Source: Saccharothrix carnea (GTDB lineage: Bacteria; Actinomycetota; Actinomycetes; Mycobacteriales; Pseudonocardiaceae). Taken from it: a stretch of DNA of 64,000 bases. The notes under the pieces were generated by a model, which was given only the letters and a program-made list of their open reading frames with translations, made no database searches and was not told the DNA's origin. This document shows, in pieces, positions 34,761 to 43,708 of the stretch. The number at the start of each line of letters is the position of its first letter. Within the stretch, counting starts at the first letter, position 1. The stretch lies in the NCBI RefSeq assembly GCF_003014735.1, contig NZ_PYAX01000002.1, positions 682,001-746,000 of the forward strand, read 5' to 3'. Both the position numbers and the translations under genes were made by a program.

Positions 34761-36797
34761 TCAGGAACGCGCCCCATCCTCCGCACCGGTCAGGTGTGGC
34801 GACAATGCGCCGTTCGGTGGCTGCGGCTGGGCCGAGAGGACCTGTGCCAGCGGGAGGGGGCGGCCGAGGTGGAAGCCTTGGCCGATGCGCACGTCCAGGC
34901 GGACGAGGGCGTCGACCTGGGCGGGGCGTTCGACCCATTCGGCGACGGCGGTCAGGCCGAGGCCTTGGGCGATGCGGACGATGCCGGCGACGAGGACGGC
35001 GTCGGTGGAGCGTTCCTCGATGCCGCGGACGAACTCGCCGTCGATCTTGATGCCGGTGATGGGCAGGTGTTTGAGGTGGACGAAGGAGCCGAAGCCGGAG
35101 CCGAAGTCGTCGAGGATGATGCGGCAGCCGAAGCCGCGCAGTTGCAGGGCGAGGGCGCGGGCGGCGTCGAGGTTGGTCACGGCGGCGGTTTCGGTGATCT
35201 CCAGGCCGAGGCGGCCGGGGGCGACGCCCGCGGTGGCGAGCCGGTCGAGGACGAATCCGCCGAAGTCCTCGTCTTCGAGGGTGCGGCCGGAGATGTTGAC
35301 GTTGAACCGCAGTTCGGGGTCGGGGTGGCCGACGAGGGCGTCGATGGCGGTGGACAGCACCCACCGGTCGATGTCGAGGACGAGGTCGGAGCGTTCGGCC
35401 TCGGGCAGGAACTCGGCGGGGCCGAGGTAGGGGTCCTGGCCGTCTTCCAGGCGCAGCAGGAGTTCGTGGCCGAGGGTGGTGCCGGTGGCCAGTTCCACCA
35501 TCGGCATGGCGTGCAGGGCGAGGCCGCCGTGGTCGAGGGCGGCGCGCAGCCGGTCCAGCACGGAGACGCGTTTGGCGGTGTCGGCGTAGTGGCCGGGTTC
35601 GTAGACGGTGACCCGGTTGCGGCCGGCGGCTTTGGAGGCGTAGAGGGCGAGGTCGGCGTTGGCGAGGACGAGTTCCCAGGTGTCGCCGGGACCGTATTCG
35701 GCGACGCCGGTGGACACGGTGAGGCTGCGGGCGGCGCCCACGAGCGGCAGCGTGGCTACGGCATCGCGCAGTCCTTCGGCGACGCGGGCGGCGTCGGCGG
35801 GGGTGGCGCCGGGCAGTACGACGGCGAACTCGTCGCCGCCGAGCCGGCCGATCAGCTGGGAGGGCGACAGCCGTGACCGCAGGGCGGAGGCGAGGGTTTT
35901 CATCAGCCGGTCGCCGACGGCGTGGCCGCGCAGGTCGTTGACGTCCTTGAAGTTGTCCAGGTCCAGCAGCAGCATCGCGCCGGGTCCGCCGCCGGCGAGC
36001 TGGCGTTCCAGTTCGCGGGTGACGGCGCGCCGGTTCGCCAGGCCGGTGAGCGGGTCCTGTTCGGCCAGGGCGAGCAGTTCGTCGTGCACGCGGCGGGCGC
36101 GGGTGATGTCGTGCGCGGTGCCCAGGACCCGCAGCGGTGAGCCGTCCTCGTCGGGGACGACCTCGCCGAAGCACTCGAACCAGCGCTCGACGGTGCGGTC
36201 GGCCAGCAGCATGCGGTGGGTGTAGGAGAACCCGGCGCCGGACCGCATGGCCTCTTCGAGGGTGGCCTGGATCATGGACAGGTCGTCGGGGTGCACGAGC
36301 GCGGCGTAGCCGTCGAAGTCCAGCTCGGTGTCCGGGTCGAACCCGAACATCTCCAGCAGGGTGTCCGACCACACGACGCGGTCCTCGGCGACGTGCCACT
36401 CCCAGGTGCCCATGCGGCCCAGGACCTGGGCGCGGCGCAGCGCGTCGGCCTCGTGGGTGGCTTCCAGTTCGCGGTCGCGCCACGCGGTGACGTCCACCAC
36501 CCGGTACAGCAGTTGTTCGTCGGAGTCGGGGTCGAGGTGCTGGCAGGTGACCTCCAGCCAGCGGTGGCCCTTGCGGTAGGCGCTGGGTGTGAGCAGCGCG
36601 AGACCGGAGCGGGGCCGTTCGGGGGCGCCGGGCAGCAGCGCGGGCAGCGACCGGCCGACCACGTGGTCCACCGGTACGCCCAGGATCTCCGCCAGCGCCG
36701 GGTTGACCCAGGCCAGCGTGCCGTTCGCGTCCGTCACACCGAAACCGACGTCGGCCCGGTCGAGCACCTCGCGGTGCAACGCGCCGTTGCCGTTCAC
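34761..36797 (-). CDS. PAS-PAS-GGDEF-EAL cyclic-di-GMP protein
   Basis: A 678-residue protein: PAS (about 10-115, DVGFGVTDANGTLAWVNPAL), second PAS with PAC (about 125-250), GGDEF (about 255-415; DQDPLTGLANR, RLGGDEFAVV intact) and EAL (about 425-665). The EAL motif reads ELLLR; the remaining catalytic signatures EITETA, DDFGSGF, IKIDGEF and AEWVE are present, so hydrolysis is plausible. The RxxD inhibitory site before GGDEF is missing. No transmembrane segment, so cytoplasmic. It may make or cleave c-di-GMP. Confidence 0.92.
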   Translation of the reverse strand: MNGNGALHREVLDRADVGFGVTDANGTLAWVNPALAEILGVPVDHVVGRSLPALLPGAPERPRSGLALLTPSAYRKGHRWLEVTCQHLDPDSDEQLLYRVVDVTAWRDRELEATHEADALRRAQVLGRMGTWEWHVAEDRVVWSDTLLEMFGFDPDTELDFDGYAALVHPDDLSMIQATLEEAMRSGAGFSYTHRMLLADRTVERWFECFGEVVPDEDGSPLRVLGTAHDITRARRVHDELLALAEQDPLTGLANRRAVTRELERQLAGGGPGAMLLLDLDNFKDVNDLRGHAVGDRLMKTLASALRSRLSPSQLIGRLGGDEFAVVLPGATPADAARVAEGLRDAVATLPLVGAARSLTVSTGVAEYGPGDTWELVLANADLALYASKAAGRNRVTVYEPGHYADTAKRVSVLDRLRAALDHGGLALHAMPMVELATGTTLGHELLLRLEDGQDPYLGPAEFLPEAERSDLVLDIDRWVLSTAIDALVGHPDPELRFNVNISGRTLEDEDFGGFVLDRLATAGVAPGRLGLEITETAAVTNLDAARALALQLRGFGCRIILDDFGSGFGSFVHLKHLPITGIKIDGEFVRGIEERSTDAVLVAGIVRIAQGLGLTAVAEWVERPAQVDALVRLDVRIGQGFHLGRPLPLAQVLSAQPQPPNGALSPHLTGAEDGARS

Positions 36798-36865
36798 GCG
36801 CCCCTCCTCGCCCACCCGCGCGCCATGATGGTCGAGACCACACGCGGTGGGCAAGCCGACACGAT

Positions 36866-37222
36866 TCAGCGCAACCGCTCCAGACCGCGCGCGGTGTCGA
36901 CCAGCTCCCCCGCCAGCCGCCGCAGTTCCGTGCCGTCCGCACCGTCCGCGGCGGCGGTGGCGACGTCCTCGGCGGCGCACCGCAGCTGGAACAGCCGGTC
37001 CTGCAGGTCGGCCAGCTCCCCCGCGGACAGCACCACCGCGTCCTCGGGCAGCCCGCCGCGTTGCACGGCGGCCCGGCGTTCGTAGGCGCGTTGCCGGCAC
37101 GGCTGCGCGCAGTAGCGGCGTGGCCGCCCGATCCGGCCGCTGTCGGGCAGGCGGCGTCCGCACCAGGCGCAGTGCCTGGCTTCCTCACGGCGCGCCGCGA
37201 CGGCCTCGGTCACCAACTCCAT
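36866..37222 (-). CDS. Small Cys4 zinc-binding protein
   Basis: A 118-residue protein: CAWCGRRLPDSGRIGRPRRY followed by CAQPC gives a Cys4 zinc-ribbon, followed by a long predicted helix region with Leu/Glu/Ala repeats. The Arg-rich finger suggests nucleic-acid binding. Function unknown. It ends 69 bp before the GGDEF/EAL gene on the same strand. Confidence 0.75.
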   Translation of the reverse strand: MELVTEAVAARREEARHCAWCGRRLPDSGRIGRPRRYCAQPCRQRAYERRAAVQRGGLPEDAVVLSAGELADLQDRLFQLRCAAEDVATAAADGADGTELRRLAGELVDTARGLERLR

Positions 37223-37289
37223 GGCGCGCGACGGTAGCCCGCTACCCACCGGTCACCCTCGCGCCACGCCGCCAGGGCAGACTCCGGGT

Positions 37290-38063
37290 GTGACCGCGAA
37301 CCACCCGTACCTGTCCGGACCGCACCCCCGGGCGTTCGCCCACCGGGGCTGGCACCTCGACGAGCTGTCGGGGATGGAGAACTCGCTGGCCGCGTTCCGC
37401 CGCGCCGCCGCGGAGGGTTACCGGTACCTGGAGACCGACGTGCACGCTACCTCGGACGGTGTGGTGGTGGTGCACCACGACGCGACGCTGGACCGCACCA
37501 CCGACGCGACGGGTTTGGTGGCGGCGCAGCCGTGGTCGGCGGTGCGGCGGGCCAACGTGGGCGGGCGGGAGCCGATCACCAGGTTGGAGGACCTGCTGGA
37601 GGAGTTGCCGGAGGCGTTGGTGAACATCGACGTCAAGGCCGACTCGGCGGTGGTGCCGGTGCTGGAGGTGCTGCGCCGGTGCGACGCGCTGCACCGGGTG
37701 TGCCTGGCGTCGTTCTCGGAGAAGCGGCTGGCCCGGTTGCGCAGGCTGGGCGGGCCGGGGCTGCTGACGTCGATGGGTCCCCGGTCGGCGGGTGCGCTGT
37801 GGGCGGCGGGGCGGGTGCCGCTGGTGGGGCTGCCGGTGCGGGGCATGGTGGCGCAGGTGCCGGTGAACCAGGGCCGGCTGCTGGTGGTCGACGGCCGGTT
37901 CGTGCGTGCCGCGCACCGCCGCGGTCTGGAGGTGCACGTGTGGACCATCGACGACGAGCCGCAGATGCGGCGGCTGCTGGACCTGGGGGTCGACGGGCTG
38001 GTGACCGACCGGCCCGACCGGCTGCGCGACGTGCTGGTCGAGCGGCGGGCGTGGGCGGGCTGA
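37290..38063 (+). CDS. Glycerophosphodiester phosphodiesterase
   Basis: A 257-residue GDPD: AFAHRGWH (catalytic His), ENSLAAFRRAAAEGYRYLETDVH (ENT..E-D), VVHHDATLDRTTD (second His) and a C-terminal EVHVWTIDD / GVDGLVTDRPD. No signal peptide, so cytoplasmic. It hydrolyses glycerophosphodiesters to glycerol-3-phosphate. Confidence 0.94.
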   Translation: MTANHPYLSGPHPRAFAHRGWHLDELSGMENSLAAFRRAAAEGYRYLETDVHATSDGVVVVHHDATLDRTTDATGLVAAQPWSAVRRANVGGREPITRLEDLLEELPEALVNIDVKADSAVVPVLEVLRRCDALHRVCLASFSEKRLARLRRLGGPGLLTSMGPRSAGALWAAGRVPLVGLPVRGMVAQVPVNQGRLLVVDGRFVRAAHRRGLEVHVWTIDDEPQMRRLLDLGVDGLVTDRPDRLRDVLVERRAWAG

Positions 38064-38104
38064 GCGGCGCCGCGTGACCCGCGGGAGGCCGGTTGGCAAC
38101 AGGT

Positions 38105-38122
38105 TGGTGGTGATCACCACCA
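38105..38122. promoter_or_regulatory. 18-bp palindrome in the MFS promoter
   Basis: TGGTGGTGATCACCACCA is perfectly self-complementary. It lies just upstream of a candidate -10 TATACA (38138-38143) and 31 bp before the MFS start codon, so it is a likely repressor or activator site. Confidence 0.65.
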
Positions 38123-38153
38123 TCGGGTGGCGGGCGATATACAGTCCGCCTCC

Positions 38154-39551
38154 ATGAGCGTGGCCGACAGCACCGCACCCGCCGTGGACCGCAAGCGGGA
38201 ACAGCGCGGGTGGATCTGGTACGACTGGGCGAACTCGGTGTTCCCGACCTCGGTCATCACCGTGTTCCTCTCCCGCTACCTGACGGCGGTGGCCTCGGAG
38301 GCCGCCCGTGCCGACACCGCCCGCAACGGCCCGGACGCCTGCGTCGACGGCGCGCTGGAGCGCTGCGACATCTCGCTGTTCGGCCTGTACTTCCCCGCCG
38401 GGTCGCTGTTCGGCTACCTGGTGGCGTTCGCGACGATCGTGCAGGTGGTGGTGCTGCCGGTGATGGGTGCCATCGCCGACCGCACGCAGAACAAGCGTCG
38501 GATGCTCGGCGTCCTGGCGTTCACCGGGTCCGTCGCCACCGCCGCCCTGGCCGCGGTGAGCGGCGACGACTGGCACCTGGGCGTGGTGCTGTTCGTGCTG
38601 GCCAACATCTGCTACGGCGCGTCGATCGTCGTCTACTACTCGTTCCTGCCCGAGATCGCCTCCCCCGACGAACGCGACGCGGTGTCCTCCCGCGGCTGGG
38701 CGTTCGGCTACCTGGGCGGGGGTCTCGCGCTGGTGGTGCAGCTGGGGCTGTTCCTGGGCCACGACGCGGTCGGGGTGAGCGAGGGCGCGGCGGTGCGGAT
38801 CGGGTTCGTGATCTCGGGCCTGTGGTGGGCCGGGTTCACCCTGATCCCGCTGGCCCGGCTCAAGCGGCACCAGCCGCCGCACGGCACCGAGGCCGGTGCG
38901 TCGGTGATCACCGCCGGGTTCGCCGAGCTGCGCCAGACCGCGCGGCAGGCCCGCATGTTCCCGCTCACGCTGGCGTTCCTGGGCACCTACCTGATCTTCG
39001 CCGACGGCATCGCGACGGTGGCCAACGTCTCGGCCCAGTACGGCCGCGAGGAGCTGCGGCTGGACGAGACGGTGCTGATCACCACGATCCTGATCGTGCA
39101 GTTCGTGGCGTTCTTCGGCGGCATGCTGCACGGCTGGGTGGCCCGCTGGTGGGGCGCCAAGCGCACCATCATGGCCAGCCTGTGCGTGTGGATCGTGGTG
39201 GTCGGGGCGGCGTACTTCGTCCAGGCGGGCCAGCAGGTCCAGTTCTACGGGCTCGCGGTGGGCATCGGGCTGGTGCTGGGCGGCACGAACGCGTTGGCGC
39301 GGTCGCTGTTCAGCCAGATGATCCCGCCGGGCCGGGAGGCGCAGTACTTCTCCCTCTACGAGGTCGGCGAGCGGGCGTCGTCGCCGTTGGGGATGGCGAT
39401 GTTCGCGGCGGTCGGGCAGGCGACCGGCTCGTTCCGCCTGGCGATCGTCTCGCTGGTCGCGTTCTTCGTCATCGGTCTCGTGCTGCTGATCTTCGTGCCG
39501 GTGCGCAAGGCGATCGCCGCCACCGGCAACCCGGTGCCGGCCAAGGTGTGA
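38154..39551 (+). CDS. MFS transporter, UMF1/Atg22-like
   Basis: A 465-residue membrane protein with about 12 hydrophobic segments. The opening RGWIWYDWANSVFPTSVITVFLSRYL and the GAIADRTQNKRR cytoplasmic loop are UMF1 family hallmarks; a second RWWGAKRTIMASL loop follows. Substrates of bacterial members are unknown (yeast Atg22 exports amino acids from the vacuole). Confidence 0.92.
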   Translation: MSVADSTAPAVDRKREQRGWIWYDWANSVFPTSVITVFLSRYLTAVASEAARADTARNGPDACVDGALERCDISLFGLYFPAGSLFGYLVAFATIVQVVVLPVMGAIADRTQNKRRMLGVLAFTGSVATAALAAVSGDDWHLGVVLFVLANICYGASIVVYYSFLPEIASPDERDAVSSRGWAFGYLGGGLALVVQLGLFLGHDAVGVSEGAAVRIGFVISGLWWAGFTLIPLARLKRHQPPHGTEAGASVITAGFAELRQTARQARMFPLTLAFLGTYLIFADGIATVANVSAQYGREELRLDETVLITTILIVQFVAFFGGMLHGWVARWWGAKRTIMASLCVWIVVVGAAYFVQAGQQVQFYGLAVGIGLVLGGTNALARSLFSQMIPPGREAQYFSLYEVGERASSPLGMAMFAAVGQATGSFRLAIVSLVAFFVIGLVLLIFVPVRKAIAATGNPVPAKV

Positions 39552-39556
39552 CCGCC

Positions 39557-39587
39557 CGCCCGCCCGGGCGCTCGTCCCGGGCGGGCG
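39557..39587. terminator. Bidirectional hairpin terminator
   Basis: Perfect 12-bp arms CGCCCGCCCGGG / CCCGGGCGGGCG around a 7-nt loop between the convergent MFS and membrane-protein genes. No T run. Confidence 0.7.
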
Positions 39588-39593
39588 TGGTCA

Positions 39594-40310
39594 TCAGGCG
39601 GCGGGCACGGACCGGCGGACCGACCAGGGCCGGAACGCGGCCACCACGACCGCGGCGATCAGCCACGCGGCCAGCACGGTCGTCGACGACAGCCCCGGCG
39701 CGAACAGCACCGACGCGCCGCCCGCGACCAGCCCGGTCAGGGCGATCGCCCACCACACCCGCGGCACCGGCGGCGCCTCCCGGTGGAAGCCCGCCACCAC
39801 CGCGACCGCCGCCACGCACGTCGGCGCGTACCACAGCAGCGTCAGCCAGGGCGGGAACCCCACCGCCACCGACCACACCACCGGTACCAGGCCCATCGCG
39901 CCCAGCAGCCCGGCCGCGACCCGGCCCAGCGCGCGCCGTCCCGCCACCAGCGCCGCGAACGCGGCCACCGCCGCCAGGTCGAACCACCAGCCCTGCGTGT
40001 CGACCGCCCAGCCGCTGCGCAGCGTCACGGTCCACGACTGCGCCGCGGCGACCAGGAGCCCGAGCAGGCCGGTCAGCCCCAGCAGCCGCGCGACCGTGCC
40101 GGCCGGACGGCGCGCGCCCAGCCGCACCCGCACCGCCAGCGCGAGCGTCGCGCCCGTCTCGCCCCAGCCGGGCCAGCCGTGCTCCAGGTCCAGGTCGTCG
40201 GTGCGGTCGGCCAGGAAGATGCCGACCATCTCCTCCTCGCGCTCGGCCCGGTACCAGGCGGGCAGCAGCCGCAGCAGCGCCCGGTAGCGACGTTCCAGGT
40301 TCGATCTCAC
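39594..40310 (-). CDS. Membrane protein controlled with PadR
   Basis: A 238-residue protein with a soluble N-terminus (RYRALLRLLPAWYRAEREEEMVGIFLADR) followed by about six transmembrane helices. The RLLPAxYRxxRxxEM start is typical of the membrane proteins paired with PadR regulators in actinobacteria (permease-prefix-like domain). GTG 40310 overlaps the PadR stop (GTGA). Confidence 0.82.
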   Translation of the reverse strand: MRSNLERRYRALLRLLPAWYRAEREEEMVGIFLADRTDDLDLEHGWPGWGETGATLALAVRVRLGARRPAGTVARLLGLTGLLGLLVAAAQSWTVTLRSGWAVDTQGWWFDLAAVAAFAALVAGRRALGRVAAGLLGAMGLVPVVWSVAVGFPPWLTLLWYAPTCVAAVAVVAGFHREAPPVPRVWWAIALTGLVAGGASVLFAPGLSSTTVLAAWLIAAVVVAAFRPWSVRRSVPAA

Positions 40311-40621
40311 AGCGCCCCCCTCGCCCTGAGCACCGACGACGCGGCGCGCACGTTCGCCGACAGCCGGGCCACCTCGGCCGACAGCGCCCGCACCCCGGCG
40401 TCGGTCAGCCGGTAGTAGCGGCGCAGCCGGCCCTGGTGGACCTCCTCGCGGTCCCGCTCGGCCAGGCCTTCCGCGACCAGCCGGTCCAGCACCCCGTAGA
40501 GCGTGCCGACCCGCAGCCGCATCCGGCCCTCCGACAGCCCGTCGACCGCGCGCACGATCGCGTAGCCGTGCAACGGCTCCTCCGCCAACGCGGTGAGCAC
40601 CAGGAACACCTGCTCCGACAT
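40307..40621 (-). CDS. PadR-family transcriptional regulator
   Basis: A 104-residue winged-helix protein: LTALAEEPLHGYAIVRAVDG, then MRLRVGTLYGVLDRLVAEGLAERD, the PadR signature, and RRYYRLTDAG in the wing. It is the first gene of a two-gene operon with the membrane protein and probably autoregulates via the repeat at 40640-40658. Confidence 0.93.
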   Translation of the reverse strand: MSEQVFLVLTALAEEPLHGYAIVRAVDGLSEGRMRLRVGTLYGVLDRLVAEGLAERDREEVHQGRLRRYYRLTDAGVRALSAEVARLSANVRAASSVLRARGAL

Positions 40622-40639
40622 ACCTCTCACACCGCAGGT

Positions 40640-40691
40640 TATATCGCGAAGCGGTATATCTCGGCAATAAATCTGGATATTTGATGTCCAG
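40640..40691. promoter_or_regulatory. Two inverted repeats between padR and the Rrf2 gene
   Basis: The 91-bp gap between divergent start codons contains TATATCGC-GAA-GCGGTATA (40640-40658, one mismatch), nearer padR. It also contains CTGGATAT-TTG-ATGTCCAG (40673-40691, one mismatch), nearer the Rrf2 gene. Each is a plausible operator for the neighbouring regulator. Confidence 0.6.
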
Positions 40692-40712
40692 GATTCGGCT
40701 AGGGTGGTCGTC

Positions 40713-41162
40713 GTGAAGATGACCGAGGGCGTCGAGTGGGCCCTGCACTGCTGCCTGGACCTGGCGTGGGCGGGCGACACCCCCGTCCCCGCCGCCCGCC
40801 TCGCCGCGCACCACGGCCTGCCCCCGGCCTACCTCACCAAGCAGCTGCAGGCCCTCGGCCGCGCCGGCATCGTGCGCTCCACCCCCGGCCCGCGCGGCGG
40901 CTACCTGCTCGACCGGCCACCCCACACCGTCACGCTGATGGACGTGGTGGCGGCCGTCGACGGGGCCGACCCGGCGTTCCGCTGCACCGAGATCCGCGCG
41001 GGCGGCCCCCACACCACCCGCTGCGCCATCGACACCGCCATGGCCCGCGCGGACCTGGCCTGGCGCCGTGAACTCGCCGCCCGCACGCTCGCCGACCTCG
41101 ACGCCGACGTGCGCCGCGCCGATCCCGACGCCCCGGCCGCCACCCGCGCCCGACTCACCTGA
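40713..41162 (+). CDS. Rrf2-family transcriptional regulator
   Basis: A 149-residue Rrf2 protein: VKMTEGVEWALHCCLDLAWAG, LAAHHGLPPAYLTKQLQALGRAGIVRS (HTH) and GPRGGYLLDRPPHTVTLMDVV. Cysteines in FRCTEIRAGGPHTTRCAID and the HCC pair near residue 14 could bind an Fe-S cluster as in other Rrf2 regulators, though the spacing is not that of NsrR. GTG 40713 or ATG 40719 may be the start. It precedes ridA by 31 bp. Confidence 0.88.
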   Translation: MKMTEGVEWALHCCLDLAWAGDTPVPAARLAAHHGLPPAYLTKQLQALGRAGIVRSTPGPRGGYLLDRPPHTVTLMDVVAAVDGADPAFRCTEIRAGGPHTTRCAIDTAMARADLAWRRELAARTLADLDADVRRADPDAPAATRARLT

Positions 41163-41193
41163 CCCCCCACCCCGACCGGAAGGACCCTCCACC

Positions 41194-41586
41194 GTGCCGC
41201 ACACCCTCACCAACCCCGACGCGCTGCACGACCCCACCGGCTACGGCTACAGCCACCTCGCCGCCACCACCGGCGACCTGGTGTTCGTCGCCGGCCAGTA
41301 CGGCTCCGACGCCGACGGGCACGTCGTGTCCGACGACTTCGCCGAGCAGGTCGGCCGCGCGTTCGCCAACCTCGGCACCGCCCTGCGCGCGGCCGGCCTG
41401 GACTACCGCCACGTCGCCCGCCTGGGCACCTACGTCGTCGGCCACGACGCCGACCGGCTCGCCGTGCTGCTGGAGCACGTGCGCCGCGTCTGGGGCGACC
41501 GGCCGCCCGCGCAGACCCTGCTCGGCGTCGCCACCCTCGCCCTGCCCGGGATGCTGTTCGAGGTCGACGCCGTCGCCGTCCGCTGA
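41194..41586 (+). CDS. RidA-family protein
   Basis: A 130-residue YjgF/YER057c/UK114 fold: GYGYSHLAATTGDLVFVAGQYG, then FANLGTALRAAGLDYRHVARLGTYVV, and the end LALPGMLFEVDAVAVR. The catalytic Arg seen in deaminating RidA (near R105 in the RxxV-like position) is not evident, so this may be a non-deaminating subgroup. It is in an apparent operon with the Rrf2 gene. 176 bp without a gene follow. Confidence 0.85.
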   Translation: MPHTLTNPDALHDPTGYGYSHLAATTGDLVFVAGQYGSDADGHVVSDDFAEQVGRAFANLGTALRAAGLDYRHVARLGTYVVGHDADRLAVLLEHVRRVWGDRPPAQTLLGVATLALPGMLFEVDAVAVR

Positions 41587-41762
41587 CCGCCCGGCACCGC
41601 CTGCGGGCCGCGCGCCGCCGTGACGATCCCGCGCACGACTCCTCCTCCGCCGCCCGCGACCGGTCCCGCGCGGATCGGCCGCCGGCGGCGGGACGGCCCC
41701 GTCCACCGCACGGAGGAGGTCGCGGCGGCCCCCGCTGGCACCGCGCATTAGGGTGGCCCGCC

Positions 41763-42482
41763 GTGGAACCGATCATCCCCGCCCCGGACCCGACCGACGC
41801 GCTGTCCTCCGTGCCCGCCGCCGGGGCCGGCCGCGGTCTCACGCCCACCGGCAGGCTGCGGTTCTTCTTCGGGCCCATGGACTGCGGCAAGTCGACCCTG
41901 GCCCTGCAGATCGACCACAACCAGGCACGTCAGGGCCGCCGCGGGCTGCTCCTCGTGCGGCACGACCGCTCCGGCACCCCCACCATCTCCAGCCGCATGG
42001 GCCTGGCCCGCAACGCGCTGGAGGTGCACGAGGACATGGACCTGTGCGCGCTGGTGCGCGAGCACTGGGCGCGCGGCAGCCGGGTGGACTACGTGATCGT
42101 GGACGAGGCGCAGTTCCTGTCCGCCGAGCAGGTCGACCAGCTCGCCGAGCTCGCCGACGACGCCCACCTGGAGGTGTACTGCTTCGGCCTGGCCACGGAC
42201 TTCCGCAGCTGCCTGTTCCCCGGCTCGCAGCGGCTGTTCGAGCTGGCCGACGAGCTCAACGCCATCCAGGTGGAGGTGTTGTGCTGGTGCGGGCGCCCCG
42301 GCCGGTTCAACGCCCGCGTCCACGACGGCGACGTCGTGCGGGCCGGCGACACGGTGCTGGTCGCCGACACCGCGGCGACCGACCTGGTGGAGGTGCGCTA
42401 CCAGGTGCTGTGCCGCACGCACTACCGCACCGGCGACCTCGGCCCGGCCACGGTCGACGCCCACCAGCTCAGCCTCACCTGA
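41763..42482 (+). CDS. tdk: Thymidine kinase (type II)
   Basis: A 239-residue type II thymidine kinase: FFFGPMDCGKST (Walker A), DYVIVDEAQFLSAEQV (Walker B and catalytic Glu), DFRSCLFPGSQRL (lasso), and a zinc site from CWCGRPGRF and CRTHYR. It salvages thymidine with ATP. It is about 40 residues longer than most at the N-terminus; a later start would be ATG in the GPMD region, too late, so the GTG at 41763 stands. Confidence 0.94.
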   Translation: MEPIIPAPDPTDALSSVPAAGAGRGLTPTGRLRFFFGPMDCGKSTLALQIDHNQARQGRRGLLLVRHDRSGTPTISSRMGLARNALEVHEDMDLCALVREHWARGSRVDYVIVDEAQFLSAEQVDQLAELADDAHLEVYCFGLATDFRSCLFPGSQRLFELADELNAIQVEVLCWCGRPGRFNARVHDGDVVRAGDTVLVADTAATDLVEVRYQVLCRTHYRTGDLGPATVDAHQLSLT

Positions 42483-42570
42483 CGCCCGGGGTGGACGCGC
42501 CCGGGGGTGGACGCGGCCCGTCCCGGCGTCCCACACTGGACAATCCTTGTTGCCGGAACCGGGACACCAC

Positions 42571-43164
42571 ATGAGTGACGACGACCCTTTCGCCGACGAT
42601 CCGACCGACGAGGTGCTGGACAAGGTCGGCGAGCGGCTGCGGCACCTGCGCACCAGCCGGGGCGCGACGCTGGCCGACCTGGCGGCGGCCACGGGGATCT
42701 CCAAGAGCACCCTGTCGCGGCTGGAGTCCGGGCAGCGCCGGCCGAGCCTGGAGCTGCTGCTGCCGATCGCCCGCGCGCACCGCGTGCCGCTGGACGAGCT
42801 GGTCGGCGCGCCGCCGGTGGGTGATCCCCGGATCCGGCCGGTGCCGATCCGCCGCAACGGCATGACCGTGCTGCCGTTGACCCAGCAGCCGGGCGGCCTG
42901 CAGGCCTTCAAGATGATCATCCCGGACCGGGGTGAGCCGGATCCCCGCACGCACACCGGCTACGAGTGGCTCTACGTGCTGTCGGGGCGGCTGCGGCTGA
43001 TCCTGGCCGACCACGACGTGGTGCTGGTCGCCGGGGAGGCGGCGGAGTTCGACACGCGGCTGCCGCACTGGTTCGGCCCGGCGGACGGCGAGCCGGTGGA
43101 GATCCTGAGCCTGTTCGGCAAGCAGGGCGAGCAGATCCACATGCGGACCCGCCGCAAGACCTGA
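42571..43164 (+). CDS. XRE-cupin transcriptional regulator
   Basis: A 197-residue regulator with an N-terminal HTH (LRHLRTSRGATLADLAAATGISKSTLSRLESGQR, about 24-60) and a C-terminal cupin (about 110-185; HTGYEWLYVLSGRLRL). Cupin members bind small metabolites; the ligand is unknown. ATG 42571 was selected because it is the first start that retains the whole HTH. Confidence 0.92.
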   Translation: MSDDDPFADDPTDEVLDKVGERLRHLRTSRGATLADLAAATGISKSTLSRLESGQRRPSLELLLPIARAHRVPLDELVGAPPVGDPRIRPVPIRRNGMTVLPLTQQPGGLQAFKMIIPDRGEPDPRTHTGYEWLYVLSGRLRLILADHDVVLVAGEAAEFDTRLPHWFGPADGEPVEILSLFGKQGEQIHMRTRRKT

Positions 43165-43237
43165 CACCCCGCCACCGCCACACTGTGCGCATGAGGGCCG
43201 GGTGTGCGGGGACTGGGCGTGGGTCGGGGGCGTGGGC

Positions 43238-43708
43238 GTGACGGGCGGGCGCAGTGCGGGGATCCTGCTGCACCGGGTGGTCGACGGACAGCGGCAGGTG
43301 CTGCTGGGGCACATGGGCGGGCCGTTCTGGGCGCGCAAGGACGAGGGTGCCTGGTCGATCCCCAAGGGCGAGCCGGAGGGCGACGAGGAGCCGGAGGCCA
43401 CCGCCCGCCGCGAGTTCGCCGAGGAGCTGGGCCTGCCGGTGCCCGCCGGCGAGCTGGTGCCGTTGGGCGAGGTGCGCCAGTCCGGCGGCAAGGTCGTGAC
43501 CGCCTGGGCACTGGCCGCCGACCTCGACCCCGAACGGGTGGTTCCCGGGACGTTCACCCTGGAGTGGCCGCGCGGGTCCGGTGTGCACCGCGAGTTCCCG
43601 GAAGTGGACCGCGTCGCCTGGTTTTCCCTTGTCGAAGCGCGGGTAAAAGTGGTGAAGGCCCAACGCGAGCTGCTCGACCGCCTCGCCGAAAAGTACACTT
43701 TCGGGTGA
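43238..43708 (+). CDS. Nudix hydrolase
   Basis: A 156-residue protein with a Nudix box GEPEGDEEPEATARREFAEELG (about 42-63, all G, E, R, E positions kept). The HMGGPFWARKDEGAWSIPKGE opening matches the diadenosine/DUF-like Nudix group common in actinobacteria. It ends AEKYTFG. GTG 43238 is the likely start. Confidence 0.9.
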   Translation: MTGGRSAGILLHRVVDGQRQVLLGHMGGPFWARKDEGAWSIPKGEPEGDEEPEATARREFAEELGLPVPAGELVPLGEVRQSGGKVVTAWALAADLDPERVVPGTFTLEWPRGSGVHREFPEVDRVAWFSLVEARVKVVKAQRELLDRLAEKYTFG

